Assembly (NCBI GenBank): GCA_020631395.1
Contig: JAHDHI010000015.1
Location: 1-64,000, forward strand
DNA: 64,000 bases
DNA from: Bizionia sp.
GTDB lineage: Bacteria > Bacteroidota > Bacteroidia > Flavobacteriales > Flavobacteriaceae
Direction of reading: 5' to 3'
A program made the translations under genes and the position numbers. Of the stretch, positions 16,752-26,767 are shown piece by piece. How positions within the stretch are numbered: the first letter of the stretch is position 1; each line of letters starts with the position of its first letter. The notes below the pieces were generated by a model. The model had not been told where the DNA came from and did no database searches. It saw only the letters and a list, made by a program, of their open reading frames with translations.

Positions 16752-18221
16752 ATGAAAAATCAATTTACCTTATTATTGACATTACTATTGTCAACATCAT
16801 CCATATTTGCTCAAGACGTGGATGTTACAGTTTCCACTTCCAATGTAAATCCCATTATCAAAGCTGGGGAATACACTTTGTTAAGCTGGTCTGTAAAAAG
16901 CAGGAACAACACAGCTACAGAAGAAAACAAGATCAAGTTCTATTTATCTCAAGATAGCGTGTTAAACGATGAGGATTTGTTCTTAGGAGGCTCTGTAGCT
17001 CCAGAATTAATTGAAGGAAGCGAAAGTCAAATACATTATACTTGGATACAAATCCCTAGCAATGTAACTACTGGCAATTACAACGTTCTATTCTATGTCG
17101 ATGCAGACAATGAAATAGCAGAAGTTAGCGAATCTGACAACATAAAGGCAGAATTCGTGGAAGTGGCTCCAAGTTTGAAATCCGATTTGGTAGTGGCTTC
17201 GACGGATTTACCATTGGTAGGCACAGAAGGAAATCAAATAGAAATCGGATGGACCGTACGCAACCAAGGACTAGCTATTTCTTCTCCTACAAGTCTTTCC
17301 GTCTACCTTTCCGAGACACCAGAAATCACAGCTACATCCATAAAACTACTGGAAACCAACGTAATCACCATCAATTCAGGGGCTCACATTGCTGATGAAG
17401 CCATTGTAACCCTACCTAGCGATAGTAGCATAGATGGTGGAGTCGTTGGAAAACGCTATATCGTATTTGACGTAGATGAAAACGGAGATGTAAGGGAATC
17501 GAATGAAACCAACAATATGGATTTCAAGAGAGTTACCATCGAAAGGACGGCTGCAGATTTGGTTAGCACATCCCAAATAGCATATGGAAGCATTGATTAT
17601 TATGCACCACATGCCAAAGACGTATTCTATAATGTTCAGTTTACAGTAGAGAACCAAGGAACTGACAACTCAGGAACAGTCAGTGTCGCAAAATGCTATC
17701 TTTCCATTGACGATCAATTAGATGACAACGACCAATTGATTCGTACAATCAACATTCCAGATTTAAATGCAAACGGAGAAACTTACGAGGTTGACTTTTC
17801 GGATCGTTGGGATCACTATGTCCCAAGCGGACCAGGAGGGTCTTCATCATTGGAAGACAAACTTTATCTATTGTACAATTACAAGGTAATCATCGTATTG
17901 GACGTTCAGGATTCCATTACGGAATCCAATGAAGACAACAACACATCAAGTCATGCCATAACCACAGAACCTTCTCAACAAGGATTTAGAACTTCAGAAA
18001 GCAGGACTACTGCATTTCCTGTTCCAGCAGAAGACGTATTGAATGTATCGGTAGCAAACAACACTACAATAACCCTATACGACACATCCAACGGAGCTGT
18101 AGTGATAGATAAAGCTTTTACCAAAGCTGGACAATATCGAATTGACACTACTTCTTTAAAAAGAGGGATCTACATCTTAAAGGACAACAAAGGGAAAGAG
18201 ATAAGCATCGTCAAAGAATAG
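16752..18221 (+). CDS. Secreted CARDB-domain protein with T9SS sorting domain
   Basis: The 489-residue precursor has a signal peptide (cleavage after IFAQ near residue 21). Three CARDB-type Ig-like domains follow (about residues 22-130, 137-255 and 262-400), each ending in the D-x-x-x-x-(I/V)-x-E-S(D/N)E-x-(D/N)N pattern. The last 80 residues form a type A T9SS C-terminal domain: FPVPAEDVLNV, a strand pair and RGIYILKDNKGKEISIVKE. It should be exported by the type IX system to the surface or medium. CARDB modules are adhesion-type folds and no catalytic domain is present. Confidence 0.88.
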   Translation: MKNQFTLLLTLLLSTSSIFAQDVDVTVSTSNVNPIIKAGEYTLLSWSVKSRNNTATEENKIKFYLSQDSVLNDEDLFLGGSVAPELIEGSESQIHYTWIQIPSNVTTGNYNVLFYVDADNEIAEVSESDNIKAEFVEVAPSLKSDLVVASTDLPLVGTEGNQIEIGWTVRNQGLAISSPTSLSVYLSETPEITATSIKLLETNVITINSGAHIADEAIVTLPSDSSIDGGVVGKRYIVFDVDENGDVRESNETNNMDFKRVTIERTAADLVSTSQIAYGSIDYYAPHAKDVFYNVQFTVENQGTDNSGTVSVAKCYLSIDDQLDDNDQLIRTINIPDLNANGETYEVDFSDRWDHYVPSGPGGSSSLEDKLYLLYNYKVIIVLDVQDSITESNEDNNTSSHAITTEPSQQGFRTSESRTTAFPVPAEDVLNVSVANNTTITLYDTSNGAVVIDKAFTKAGQYRIDTTSLKRGIYILKDNKGKEISIVKE

Positions 18222-18247
18222 ATAAAATCATCTTGATGAAAAAAGAG

Positions 18248-18271
18248 ACTGCTGAAAAGGCAGTTTTTTTT
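18248..18271 (+). terminator. Rho-independent terminator after the CARDB gene
   Basis: ACTGC (18248-18252) and GCAGT (18260-18264) form a short stem followed by eight T residues. Confidence 0.75.
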
Positions 18272-18315
18272 GCGAAATCTTGACGTGACATTTTACTTTA
18301 AAATGGGAATACACT

Positions 18316-18472
18316 AAATTGACAAACAAGCAAATAGAAGATAAAACAGGCTTGAAAAACCACAAGAGCAGGCGGCATTCTCGAAGCACTTTTCGACAAA
18401 TTGAACGTAAAAAACAGAGTCGGCTTGGTCATTTACACAATAGAACGCGACATCTACAAGGTACATCATTGA
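18316..18472 (+). pseudogene. Frameshifted remnant of a LuxR/GerE-type helix-turn-helix
   Basis: In one frame 18316 onward reads KLTNKQIEDKTGL, like the first helix of a LuxR-type DNA-binding domain. In the next frame, 18368-18472 reads ILEALFDKLNVKNRVGLVIYTIE and ends in TGA, like the recognition helix and last helix of the same domain. The two parts are offset by one frame and nothing upstream encodes a sensor domain, so this is read as the decayed 3' end of a LuxR-family regulator gene. The call rests on pattern recognition only. Confidence 0.5.
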
Positions 18473-18480
18473 GTCTCCCC

Positions 18481-18511
18481 TTTGCAATTTCATAGCATAG
18501 TACTATCTTCG
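18481..18511 (+). promoter_or_regulatory. recG promoter (TTTG, 19 bases, TATCTTCG)
   Basis: TTTG at 18481-18484 and TATCTTCG at 18504-18511 have the right spacing. The -7 element has one mismatch to TAnnTTTG. The ATG follows six bases later, so the leader would be almost absent. Confidence 0.5.
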
Positions 18512-18517
18512 TAGGCT

Positions 18518-20620
18518 ATGGCTACAAACCTACAGACACCAATAGATTATTTGAAAGGTGTCGGACCAAATCGTGCCGATTTGCTCCGCAAGGAATTGGG
18601 CATACACACCTATCAGGATTTAATCAACCTGTTCCCAAATCGCTATTTGGATCGTACGAAGTATTTTAAGATCAATCAGCTGCAACGAAATGCTGCCGAG
18701 GTACAGATTGTTGGAAAAATCATAAAATTTCAGGAAATCTCCCAAAAAAGAGGCAAGCGATTGGTCGCAACCTTTCAAGACGAGACCGGCACGATGGAAT
18801 TGGTTTGGTTTCGAGGTCAGAAATGGATCAGGGAAAGTTTGAAGTTGAATACGCCTTATGTAATTTTTGGAAAGACGAATTGGTTCAATGGCAAATTCAA
18901 CATGCCACATCCAGAGACTGAATTGTTGAGTGAGCACAAACAAAACCTACGTTCTTCCATGCAGGCCATTTATCCCTCTACGGAAAAATTGTCCAACAAG
19001 GGAATCACCAATCGGGTGATGACGAAAATAATGCAAAACCTGTTTCTGGAAACAAACGGAAGATTTGTGGAAACTCTGTCCGAAAACCTGCTTTCGGAAT
19101 TGCAGTTGATTTCAAAATCCGATGCCCTTTTCAACGTTCATTTCCCGAAGACTTCAGAGCTGCTTTTCAAGGCTGAATTCAGACTGAAATTCGAAGAATT
19201 GTTTTACATCCAATTGCAATTGATTCTAAAGAATCTAATCCATAAAAGCAAAATAAAAGGCTTCCCATTTGAATCGATTGGAGCGCATTTCAATTCGTTT
19301 TTCAAAAACAACCTACCCTTCGAATTGACCAATGCCCAAAAGAGGGTACTCAAGGAAATCCGTCAAGATCTAGGTCAAAATGCGCAAATGAATCGTTTGT
19401 TGCAAGGAGATGTGGGTTCTGGAAAGACCATAGTCGCCCTAATGTCAATGTTAATGGCCATTGACAACGGTTTTCAGGCTTGTTTGATGGCTCCGACTGA
19501 AATTTTGTCAGTCCAACACTACAATGGATTAAAAGAATTATGTAACAATCTGAAAATCAGAATAAAACTATTAACAGGCTCAAGTAAAACTTCAGAAAGA
19601 AAAAAAATACATGAAATGTTGGAAAATGGCGATTTGGACATCTTGATCGGCACGCACGCATTGATTGAAGACAAGGTGAAATTTAAAAATTTAGGCCTCG
19701 CTGTCATTGACGAACAACATCGATTTGGGGTTGCACAACGTTCTAAGCTATGGAAAAAAAACACCCTCCCCCCTCACGTTTTGGTAATGACTGCGACTCC
19801 AATTCCAAGAACGTTGGCCATGTCCGTATATGGTGATTTGGACATCTCGATAATTGACGAATTGCCGCCAGGTAGAAAGACCATAAAAACAGTTCACAGA
19901 TATGACACGAACAGGTTGAAGGTATTCCGATTCATTCGTGATGAAATAGACAAGGGAAGACAGGTTTACATAGTCTATCCCTTGATACAGGAAAGTGCCC
20001 AAATGGACTATAAGGATTTAATGGATGGGTACGAAAGCATTGCTCGGGATTTCCCAATGCCCAAGTATCAAATCTCAATTGTTCATGGCAAGATGAAACC
20101 TGCAGACAAAGAGTACGAAATGCAACGTTTCGTAAAAGGAGAAACACAAATAATGGTTGCAACGACCGTAATCGAAGTTGGTGTAAACGTTCCCAATGCA
20201 TCGGTAATGATCATTGAAAGTGCCGAACGTTTTGGACTTTCCCAACTACATCAATTGAGAGGTCGAGTCGGTCGTGGAGCAGAACAAAGCTTCTGCATCT
20301 TGATGACTAGTTACAAACTCTCCGAAAACAGCAAGACTCGATTGGAAACGATGGTTCGTACCAATGATGGTTTCGAAATTGCCGAAGTCGATTTGCGCTT
20401 ACGTGGTCCAGGAGACATTATGGGTACACAACAGAGTGGCGTATTGAATCTTCGCATTGCCGACATCATAAAAGACAATGACATCTTACAACATGCTCGT
20501 TTTCACGCCAAACAACTTCTAAAGAAGGATCCATCACTTCGCCTTCCAGAAAATGCAGTTATCTTGGAAACTTACAGGCAAATGGGAAAATACAAGAACA
20601 TCTGGAATTACATAAGCTAA
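18518..20620 (+). CDS. recG: ATP-dependent DNA helicase RecG
   Basis: RecG remodels stalled forks and Holliday junctions. The 700-residue protein has the N-terminal wedge/OB domain (DYLKGVGPNRADLLRKELGI and an OB fold around residues 60-140). The SF2 helicase core follows: GDVGSGKTIVA, MAPTEILSVQH, IDEQHRFGVAQR, TATPIPRTLA, ATTVIEVGVNVPNA and QLRGRVGRG. The conserved end (motif TRG region, RLRGPGDIMGTQQSG) is present. Full length and no damage are seen. Confidence 0.95.
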   Translation: MATNLQTPIDYLKGVGPNRADLLRKELGIHTYQDLINLFPNRYLDRTKYFKINQLQRNAAEVQIVGKIIKFQEISQKRGKRLVATFQDETGTMELVWFRGQKWIRESLKLNTPYVIFGKTNWFNGKFNMPHPETELLSEHKQNLRSSMQAIYPSTEKLSNKGITNRVMTKIMQNLFLETNGRFVETLSENLLSELQLISKSDALFNVHFPKTSELLFKAEFRLKFEELFYIQLQLILKNLIHKSKIKGFPFESIGAHFNSFFKNNLPFELTNAQKRVLKEIRQDLGQNAQMNRLLQGDVGSGKTIVALMSMLMAIDNGFQACLMAPTEILSVQHYNGLKELCNNLKIRIKLLTGSSKTSERKKIHEMLENGDLDILIGTHALIEDKVKFKNLGLAVIDEQHRFGVAQRSKLWKKNTLPPHVLVMTATPIPRTLAMSVYGDLDISIIDELPPGRKTIKTVHRYDTNRLKVFRFIRDEIDKGRQVYIVYPLIQESAQMDYKDLMDGYESIARDFPMPKYQISIVHGKMKPADKEYEMQRFVKGETQIMVATTVIEVGVNVPNASVMIIESAERFGLSQLHQLRGRVGRGAEQSFCILMTSYKLSENSKTRLETMVRTNDGFEIAEVDLRLRGPGDIMGTQQSGVLNLRIADIIKDNDILQHARFHAKQLLKKDPSLRLPENAVILETYRQMGKYKNIWNYIS

Positions 20621-20680
20621 CCAAAAATCACTTATTTACAATTGATTTTCAATTGTTTTAAACCTTAGAAGCATTCAAAT

Positions 20681-20703
20681 CGTGCCATGATTGAAATGGC
20701 ACG
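20681..20703. other. Perfect 8-bp hairpin
   Basis: CGTGCCAT (20681-20688) pairs with ATGGCACG (20696-20703) around seven bases. It lacks a T tract on either strand. It lies just beyond the 3' end of the DUF2911-type remnant at 20763, the same relative place as the terminator hairpin behind the intact DUF2911 gene at 39891, so it may be that gene's old terminator. Confidence 0.5.
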
Positions 20704-20762
20704 CATATAAAGATCCAATAAAGGATGAGCTACTACTATCTCCTTTTCGCCTTTGTGATTAA

Positions 20763-20813
20763 TCACATGACATCCAACTTTTTAAAATACTCTTCTAGGT
20801 TTTCCTTATTACA
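20763..20813 (-). pseudogene. Remnant 3' end of a DUF2911/TPR-type gene
   Basis: On the minus strand these 17 codons read NKENLEEYFKKLDVM then TGA, like the end of the intact gene at 39891-40982 (NSEKLLKELDAI then TGA). At the DNA level the block 20744-20786 matches 39874-39916 closely. This includes the sequence TGATTAATCA just past the stop and ATCCAACT in the coding part. A stop directly upstream and the absence of the rest of the gene mark it as a fragment. It lies 280 bases before the large operon. Confidence 0.55.
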
Positions 20814-20956
20814 TTAACAAGCAAATTGTGAAAGCTCATTTACATTGACTTATTCAACATCCAGTCAAATACAAAAAACGCTTTCTTCAAAATATTAAAA
20901 TCGACATCTACGAAAAAACAGGTATAAATACCTGAAAAAAAACAAAGGGAAACCAA

Positions 20957-20964
20957 TAAATTTG
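20957..20964 (+). promoter_or_regulatory. Candidate operon promoter -7 element (TAAATTTG)
   Basis: TAAATTTG is the only full TAnnTTTG match found close upstream of the multicopper oxidase gene and lies 130 bases before its ATG. A small hairpin (CAGGTA 20919-20924 with TACCTG 20929-20934) sits just upstream of it and could be an operator. No -33 TTTG is visible, so this is tentative. Confidence 0.4.
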
Positions 20965-21093
20965 TGTTAAAGGCCTTTTTAAGAAAACATTAACACCGTT
21001 AAATCTTTTATGGCCAATAGATTAAAGCTCATCTTCCCTAAATAGCGCTTTTACAATCTCTAGATAGAAAACCTTTGCTTAATCTTTATAAAA

Positions 21094-24000
21094 ATGAAAA
21101 CTTATTCTACGATTACTTCAATTAAATCTTCCCTTGTCTTTCTAAAAACAGTTTCTCTAATGCTATTCCTAGGAACAACGACATCTAGTGAAGCTCAGAC
21201 GGCAACGAAAGACACTGTCTATGTTAATATGGCTGCCATCAACCAGCCTTTCATGTACAACCGTCTGGGTGCTGCACAACCTACAGGGATGATCTTTGCA
21301 CTTGTTCGCGACTTGGACACGGCTATTCCCGAAAGCATACCTAATGCTCTTTTAGGCAAAGTCCGTTTAAGAAAGAACAAACGTCCAAGACCAATAGTGT
21401 TGAGAGCCAACGTTGGGGATGTATTAAAGATAAAGTTTACAAATCTATTGGCTCCATACGATAGCCTTGCACCCGTAAATGCGTACAATACCAATAAGCC
21501 AGGTACGATTAGTCAAAGTGTTGCTGCCGCTAATAGCAATCCCAATCTCGGCCCCACAGCAAGTGTGTACCCAAAAACCAGACATGCCGGAGTTCACATT
21601 CTAGGAACAGAAATGGCAGAAAGCATAAATGACGATGGCAGTTATGCCGGATTTAATAGTTCTAGTCTAGTAGGGCCCGGAAAAACCATAACCTACACAT
21701 TGAATGTCCCTAAAGAAGGAGTCTACATGCTATACAGTACCGGGGCAACCGTTGCAAATGGTGGGCAAAAGGGAGGACAATTGAGCAATGGTCTATTTGG
21801 AACATTGAATGTTCAACCAAAAGGAGCTGAATGGTATCGAAGTCAGGTTTCAGAAGCCGATTTGGACCAAACTATTACGCACTATCAAAAAATGGGATCA
21901 ACAGCACCTTTGGCCAAGAGTGAAGTTCCCAATATTTACAATACCAATAATATATTTCCTGTTATCGATTATGATGCCGTTAAAGCAGATGGGACACCCA
22001 TACTAAAAATGTATCGGGAGTATCCAAGGAGACCAAATTACAAAGAACTGATATACACTGATCTTACAGCTATAATCACTGGCCCCAATAGAGGGAACTT
22101 TACAGGAGAAAGTCCTTCGTTTTTTAAGGTTCCTGCCTCTCCAGATAGAAGACGACCATACAGAGAGTTTGCAATAGACTACCATGAATCTCCATGGACG
22201 GTACAGGCATTTCCTGTTTCATATATCAGTGACATAAACAAGTCTCAAATTAATCTAACCGGTACATTGGCTACTGGTAATGACAACTTTTCCATCAATT
22301 ATGGATCTGGAGCCATTGGAGCAGAAATATATGCCAATAGAATAGGAGTTGGACCAATGGCTGATTGCGATGACTGTGCCTATGAAGAGTTCTTTTTAAG
22401 CTCATGGTCCGTAGGTGACCCAGCAATGGTGGTAGACGTCCCTGCAAATGCATCAAGTCCCAATACTGTGAACGAAACACTTCAAAATCAATTTTTAAGA
22501 CAACAAGGTTCCAGTGACGCTGCGAATTTGGCACCTCAACTAGGATTCAAAGCAAAAAAAGCCATATATCCCGATGATCCTTCCAATGTATACCATAGTT
22601 ACATGAACGACCATGTCAAATTCAGAATTACCCATACAGGTGCTGGTCTAACCCATGTACACCATCAACATGCACATCAATGGCTGCATTCTCCAAATAG
22701 CGATGAAGGGCATTACTTGGATAGTCAAACGATAAACCCAGGATCTTCCTATACATTGGAAATGGTGTACGACGGAAGTGGCAATTTAAACAAAACTGTT
22801 GGAGATCAAATCTTTCACTGTCATTTCTATCCTCACTTCGCAGCAGGTATGTGGGCATTGTGGAGAGTACACGACGTATTGGAATTGGGAACAAAGACAG
22901 ATTCTAGAACGGGTATCGCAGCAACAAACTCTAGAGCCCTACCAGATGGTGAAATTGCAAATGGTACTCCAATTCCAGGTTTGGTACCCATACCAAAACG
23001 AGCAATGGCTCCAGTACCTTCCAAAATACATATAGAAGAAGGTCAAATTGTAGTGGACGATGACTCTAGAAATCCTGGATTTCCATTCTTCATTCCGGGA
23101 TTATCTGGTAGTAGAGCACCACACCCTCCAATGGATTTTGCGGTCGGTGACATCTATGATGACAATGGCGAAATAATAAAAAGGAATCAACCTTTAGATG
23201 GCGGACTTCCTAGAAATGTAGTTTACAAAGCTAAAGTTCCTTTTGAAAATCATACGCAATACGATTGGACGAAAATAGTAGATAGCATACAAGTCATAGA
23301 ATTACCAAATGATGGAACAGCAATTGAAAAGGTTGCCATGGCAGCACATGCCATACGAAAACATAAGACCCTGACACCTGAAGGGTTAATCCCTAGAAAT
23401 TCAAAAGGTGTTAGAGAGTATTTTTTATTAAATGGATTACCTCCAGTACCTGGAGCCCCTTATGCAGATCCCGCTGTTAACCTTGAAGGCGATTCCGTAG
23501 GCACTAAAAGGACATACAAGGCTGCAAACATTCAATTGGATGTTGTATTGAATAAAAAAGGTTGGCACTACCCGCAGCAACGAATCATTTCCTTGTGGGG
23601 AGATGTAAATGCCAACATAGAAGGCATCAAACCTCCGGAACCATTTTATTTTAGAGCTCAGTCCAAAGAATACGTTGAATACTGGCATACCAACTTAGTG
23701 CCAGAATATTATGAATTAGATGACTTTCAAGTACGAACACCAACAGATATCATTGGACAACACATTCACTTGGTGAAATTTGATGTCACCTCTTCTGATG
23801 GGGCTGCAAATGGATTCAACTATGAAGATGGAACATTGGCTCCAGACCTTGTAAGAGAACGTATCAATGCGATCAACGATGGCGGAAAACGTTATACTTA
23901 CAAATACACAAACGGAAAATCCATAGCAGATGTAAGCAATTATGCTGTTAACAATAACTTATTAAAACCTCATGCTCCAAATCCTGTTTGGGGTGATGCG

Positions 24001-26754
24001 CCAGAAGGCCAAAATTGGACTGGAGCACAAACAACCATCCAAAGATGGTATTCAGATCCTTTATTGAATAACAGAGGTGAAGACAGAACATTGAGAACTG
24101 TATTTACACATGACCATTTTGGTCCATCTACACATCAACAAATTGGACTTTATGCAGGATTGTTGATAGAACCTGAAAACTCTACTTGGTATGACCCCGC
24201 TACTGGAGACCAACTAAGCAAAGCCAATAACGGAGCAACACGTTCTGTAACTGTTGATGGGGTATCCAGAACTGTAAGTGATGGAGGGCCTACAAGCTGG
24301 CAAGCCAATATTGTATTGAACGACAACATAGAAGAAAGCTATAGGGAATTCATGTTGGAATTTCAAGATACACAACAAGCCTATTTACCAGGCAGTAAAT
24401 CGAAACTAGATCCTTATCCAGAATTCCCAGAAAACTTTACTGGGATCGATTCTATAAATTTTGTTACGGCTGCGAATAACTATAGAGGATGGATGGATCC
24501 AGACAATGCCATACACAACAATGGATATCCAGAATTGATTTCATTTGGTTTCAGAGGCACGTATTCCATGAATTATAGAAATGAACCGCTTCCATTGAGA
24601 GCTTCGAAAGATAGTTCTAGTGTCTATACGCAAGCTTCTGGGGCTGCAGGCAACCTATCCAATGTCTTTAGTTCAAAAATAAATCGCGCAGACAATGTTT
24701 TTAATACGCAACCCGTTGGTGGATCCTACATCCCAGGAAACGACACCTTTACTTTCCCCATAAATCCCTTAGGGCCAGACATGCAACCAACTGACCCTTA
24801 TACACCATTGTTTAGAGCATACGAAAATGATAAGATACAAATTAGAACATTGGTTGGGGCTCATGTTACTTCTCATTTTTTCAACGTACATGGTGTGAAT
24901 TGGTTGTTTGAACCTTCTTTTGAAAATTCAGGATTGCGCTCTACACAAAATATGAGTCTTTCGGAACATTTTGAAATGAATTTCCGTTTTCCGGTAACCA
25001 AAAGCACAAGTCCCTCAACAGATTATTTATATCAGGCCAGTGCAGACGCAGCAGGATTACAAGCTGGTCTATGGGGAATGATGCGAGCCTACAATACCAA
25101 ACAACCAAATTTATTGCCATTGCCCAATAATGATGTTGACAAAAACCCAATAGCCAATCTACCTAAGAATTGTGGTTGCCCAACAGGTCCAGATGTACCT
25201 AAAAGAACATTCTATGTTACTGCATTTTCAATAGATCAATTGGGCGGGAATTTAATTTACAATGAAAAATATGGAAATAAGGAAGATGACGCGATAGTGT
25301 TTATAGGTAGTGAAAATAAGCTAAGTGAAACAGAAACGAAAAAACTCTGGAAAGGTGAACCATTGGTGTTAAGAGCCAATGCTGGAGATTGCATTACTGT
25401 TCATTTAACAAATGCCATTAATAAACATAAAACCAATCCTGGAGTTTACGACTATCGGAGTGCAGCAGCTACTGCTGCAAAAGACAGTATTAACATGGTA
25501 CAGTTAAAAGTATCATCAGATATTGGTTTGCATGCCGAATTACTATCTTATGACGTTAGCAAGTATGACGGTACAAATGTAGGTTTTAACACACCACAAA
25601 CCGTAAGTATTGGAGAAACAAAATCTTACGAATGGTATGCTGGCAAATGGGAAAACAACAGGCCTGTTCCCGTAGAGTTCGGTTCTGTCGTACTATCCTC
25701 CTCCGATCGTTTGGAACAGTATGTAAAAGGTCTTTTTGGAGCCCTTATCATAGAGCCTCGAGGAGCAACTTGGAAAGTAGATGAAAATCTCAATCAATCT
25801 GCAAACATTTACGATGAAAACAAAAATCTGTTGTTTCGTGAATTTGTATTCCAATTTCAAGATAACATAACGGCAGCCTCCACAAACTCAGCCAATGCGA
25901 CTGTTAATTATGCGATTAACTATAAATCGGAACCTTTGGCAAACCTAAGAAAAGATGTTTCTCTAAATTTCAACCAAAACGACATATCGAACATCAATTC
26001 GGTGACCGCCAATGGAGGAACTTATCCAGAAACACCACATTTCATAGCAAAAGCTGGAATGCCTTTACGTTTACGACTATTGCATCCAGGTGGTCTAGGA
26101 GGTGGTGAAACCTTCACACTACATGGACATTCATGGCAAGAAGAGCCCTATAAATACGATTCTACCGTATTGGGGCATAATGAAAAATCACAACAATTTG
26201 GATTTAGAGATCAACTAGGGCCACTTAATAGTTTCGACTTGTTAATTGATAGTGCAGGTGGTAGAAACAACGTTACTGGAGATTATTTGTATAACGACAT
26301 GGTAAACCTAGGATTCCAAGGTGGTGTTTGGGGAATAATGACCGTAAACAATGGGACTTCACAAATTACGGTAAGTGACATCAAGATAAATCCCATTTCT
26401 CAAAGAGAATGGATAATTACGGTTCAAGGCAAAGCTAGCGTGAATCCTGTAACAGGTAAATTACCCAAGGCCATTGTCATAGAAGGAGACAATGGAAGAG
26501 TTGTCGTAAACAAAGATGGTACATGGACAATTTTTGAACTTGCAATGATAATCGACAAGCAAACTGAAGGGCTTACGCTTACTACTGCCGATGGAGGCAA
26601 TTTAAGCCTTAGCCTAGAACAAATCAAACAAATTTCAGAAGCATCTTCTTCAAAACTTCCAACGAAAACTGTAAAAAGCATGCAGAAGGAACAACCAATT
26701 ACCCAAGAAACCAAACCACAACGTGTGGAAGGTCAAAAAGTCAATATGAATTAA
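21094..26754 (+). CDS. Giant multi-cupredoxin multicopper oxidase (MnxG/McoA-like)
   Basis: This exported protein has 1886 residues, about three to four times a laccase, with a signal peptide ending near SSEAQ (residue 35). The copper motifs are intact but in an unusual order. HxxHxH lies in HVHHQHAHQW (521-530), then HCHFYPHFAAGM (575-586) with type 1 and type 3 ligands; further on come HIHL (890-893) and HDHFGPSTHQQ (1006-1016). A second block from about residue 1359 repeats the N-terminal start (LRANAGDCITVHLTN versus LRANVGDVLKIKFTN) and holds FTLHGHSW near 1674. Giant oxidases of this kind include Mn(II) oxidases; the substrate here is unknown. It is the first gene of the operon, 13 bases before the next start. 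Confidence 0.85.
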   Translation: MKTYSTITSIKSSLVFLKTVSLMLFLGTTTSSEAQTATKDTVYVNMAAINQPFMYNRLGAAQPTGMIFALVRDLDTAIPESIPNALLGKVRLRKNKRPRPIVLRANVGDVLKIKFTNLLAPYDSLAPVNAYNTNKPGTISQSVAAANSNPNLGPTASVYPKTRHAGVHILGTEMAESINDDGSYAGFNSSSLVGPGKTITYTLNVPKEGVYMLYSTGATVANGGQKGGQLSNGLFGTLNVQPKGAEWYRSQVSEADLDQTITHYQKMGSTAPLAKSEVPNIYNTNNIFPVIDYDAVKADGTPILKMYREYPRRPNYKELIYTDLTAIITGPNRGNFTGESPSFFKVPASPDRRRPYREFAIDYHESPWTVQAFPVSYISDINKSQINLTGTLATGNDNFSINYGSGAIGAEIYANRIGVGPMADCDDCAYEEFFLSSWSVGDPAMVVDVPANASSPNTVNETLQNQFLRQQGSSDAANLAPQLGFKAKKAIYPDDPSNVYHSYMNDHVKFRITHTGAGLTHVHHQHAHQWLHSPNSDEGHYLDSQTINPGSSYTLEMVYDGSGNLNKTVGDQIFHCHFYPHFAAGMWALWRVHDVLELGTKTDSRTGIAATNSRALPDGEIANGTPIPGLVPIPKRAMAPVPSKIHIEEGQIVVDDDSRNPGFPFFIPGLSGSRAPHPPMDFAVGDIYDDNGEIIKRNQPLDGGLPRNVVYKAKVPFENHTQYDWTKIVDSIQVIELPNDGTAIEKVAMAAHAIRKHKTLTPEGLIPRNSKGVREYFLLNGLPPVPGAPYADPAVNLEGDSVGTKRTYKAANIQLDVVLNKKGWHYPQQRIISLWGDVNANIEGIKPPEPFYFRAQSKEYVEYWHTNLVPEYYELDDFQVRTPTDIIGQHIHLVKFDVTSSDGAANGFNYEDGTLAPDLVRERINAINDGGKRYTYKYTNGKSIADVSNYAVNNNLLKPHAPNPVWGDAPEGQNWTGAQTTIQRWYSDPLLNNRGEDRTLRTVFTHDHFGPSTHQQIGLYAGLLIEPENSTWYDPATGDQLSKANNGATRSVTVDGVSRTVSDGGPTSWQANIVLNDNIEESYREFMLEFQDTQQAYLPGSKSKLDPYPEFPENFTGIDSINFVTAANNYRGWMDPDNAIHNNGYPELISFGFRGTYSMNYRNEPLPLRASKDSSSVYTQASGAAGNLSNVFSSKINRADNVFNTQPVGGSYIPGNDTFTFPINPLGPDMQPTDPYTPLFRAYENDKIQIRTLVGAHVTSHFFNVHGVNWLFEPSFENSGLRSTQNMSLSEHFEMNFRFPVTKSTSPSTDYLYQASADAAGLQAGLWGMMRAYNTKQPNLLPLPNNDVDKNPIANLPKNCGCPTGPDVPKRTFYVTAFSIDQLGGNLIYNEKYGNKEDDAIVFIGSENKLSETETKKLWKGEPLVLRANAGDCITVHLTNAINKHKTNPGVYDYRSAAATAAKDSINMVQLKVSSDIGLHAELLSYDVSKYDGTNVGFNTPQTVSIGETKSYEWYAGKWENNRPVPVEFGSVVLSSSDRLEQYVKGLFGALIIEPRGATWKVDENLNQSANIYDENKNLLFREFVFQFQDNITAASTNSANATVNYAINYKSEPLANLRKDVSLNFNQNDISNINSVTANGGTYPETPHFIAKAGMPLRLRLLHPGGLGGGETFTLHGHSWQEEPYKYDSTVLGHNEKSQQFGFRDQLGPLNSFDLLIDSAGGRNNVTGDYLYNDMVNLGFQGGVWGIMTVNNGTSQITVSDIKINPISQREWIITVQGKASVNPVTGKLPKAIVIEGDNGRVVVNKDGTWTIFELAMIIDKQTEGLTLTTADGGNLSLSLEQIKQISEASSSKLPTKTVKSMQKEQPITQETKPQRVEGQKVNMN

Positions 26755-26767
26755 CCCCTATCTTATT

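Noticed and set aside
20820-20940. Minus-strand frame reading VDFNILKKAFFVFDWMLNKSM upstream of the DUF2911-type remnant
   Set aside because: Looks protein-like, but too short, in a different frame from the remnant and without a match to the intact DUF2911 gene.
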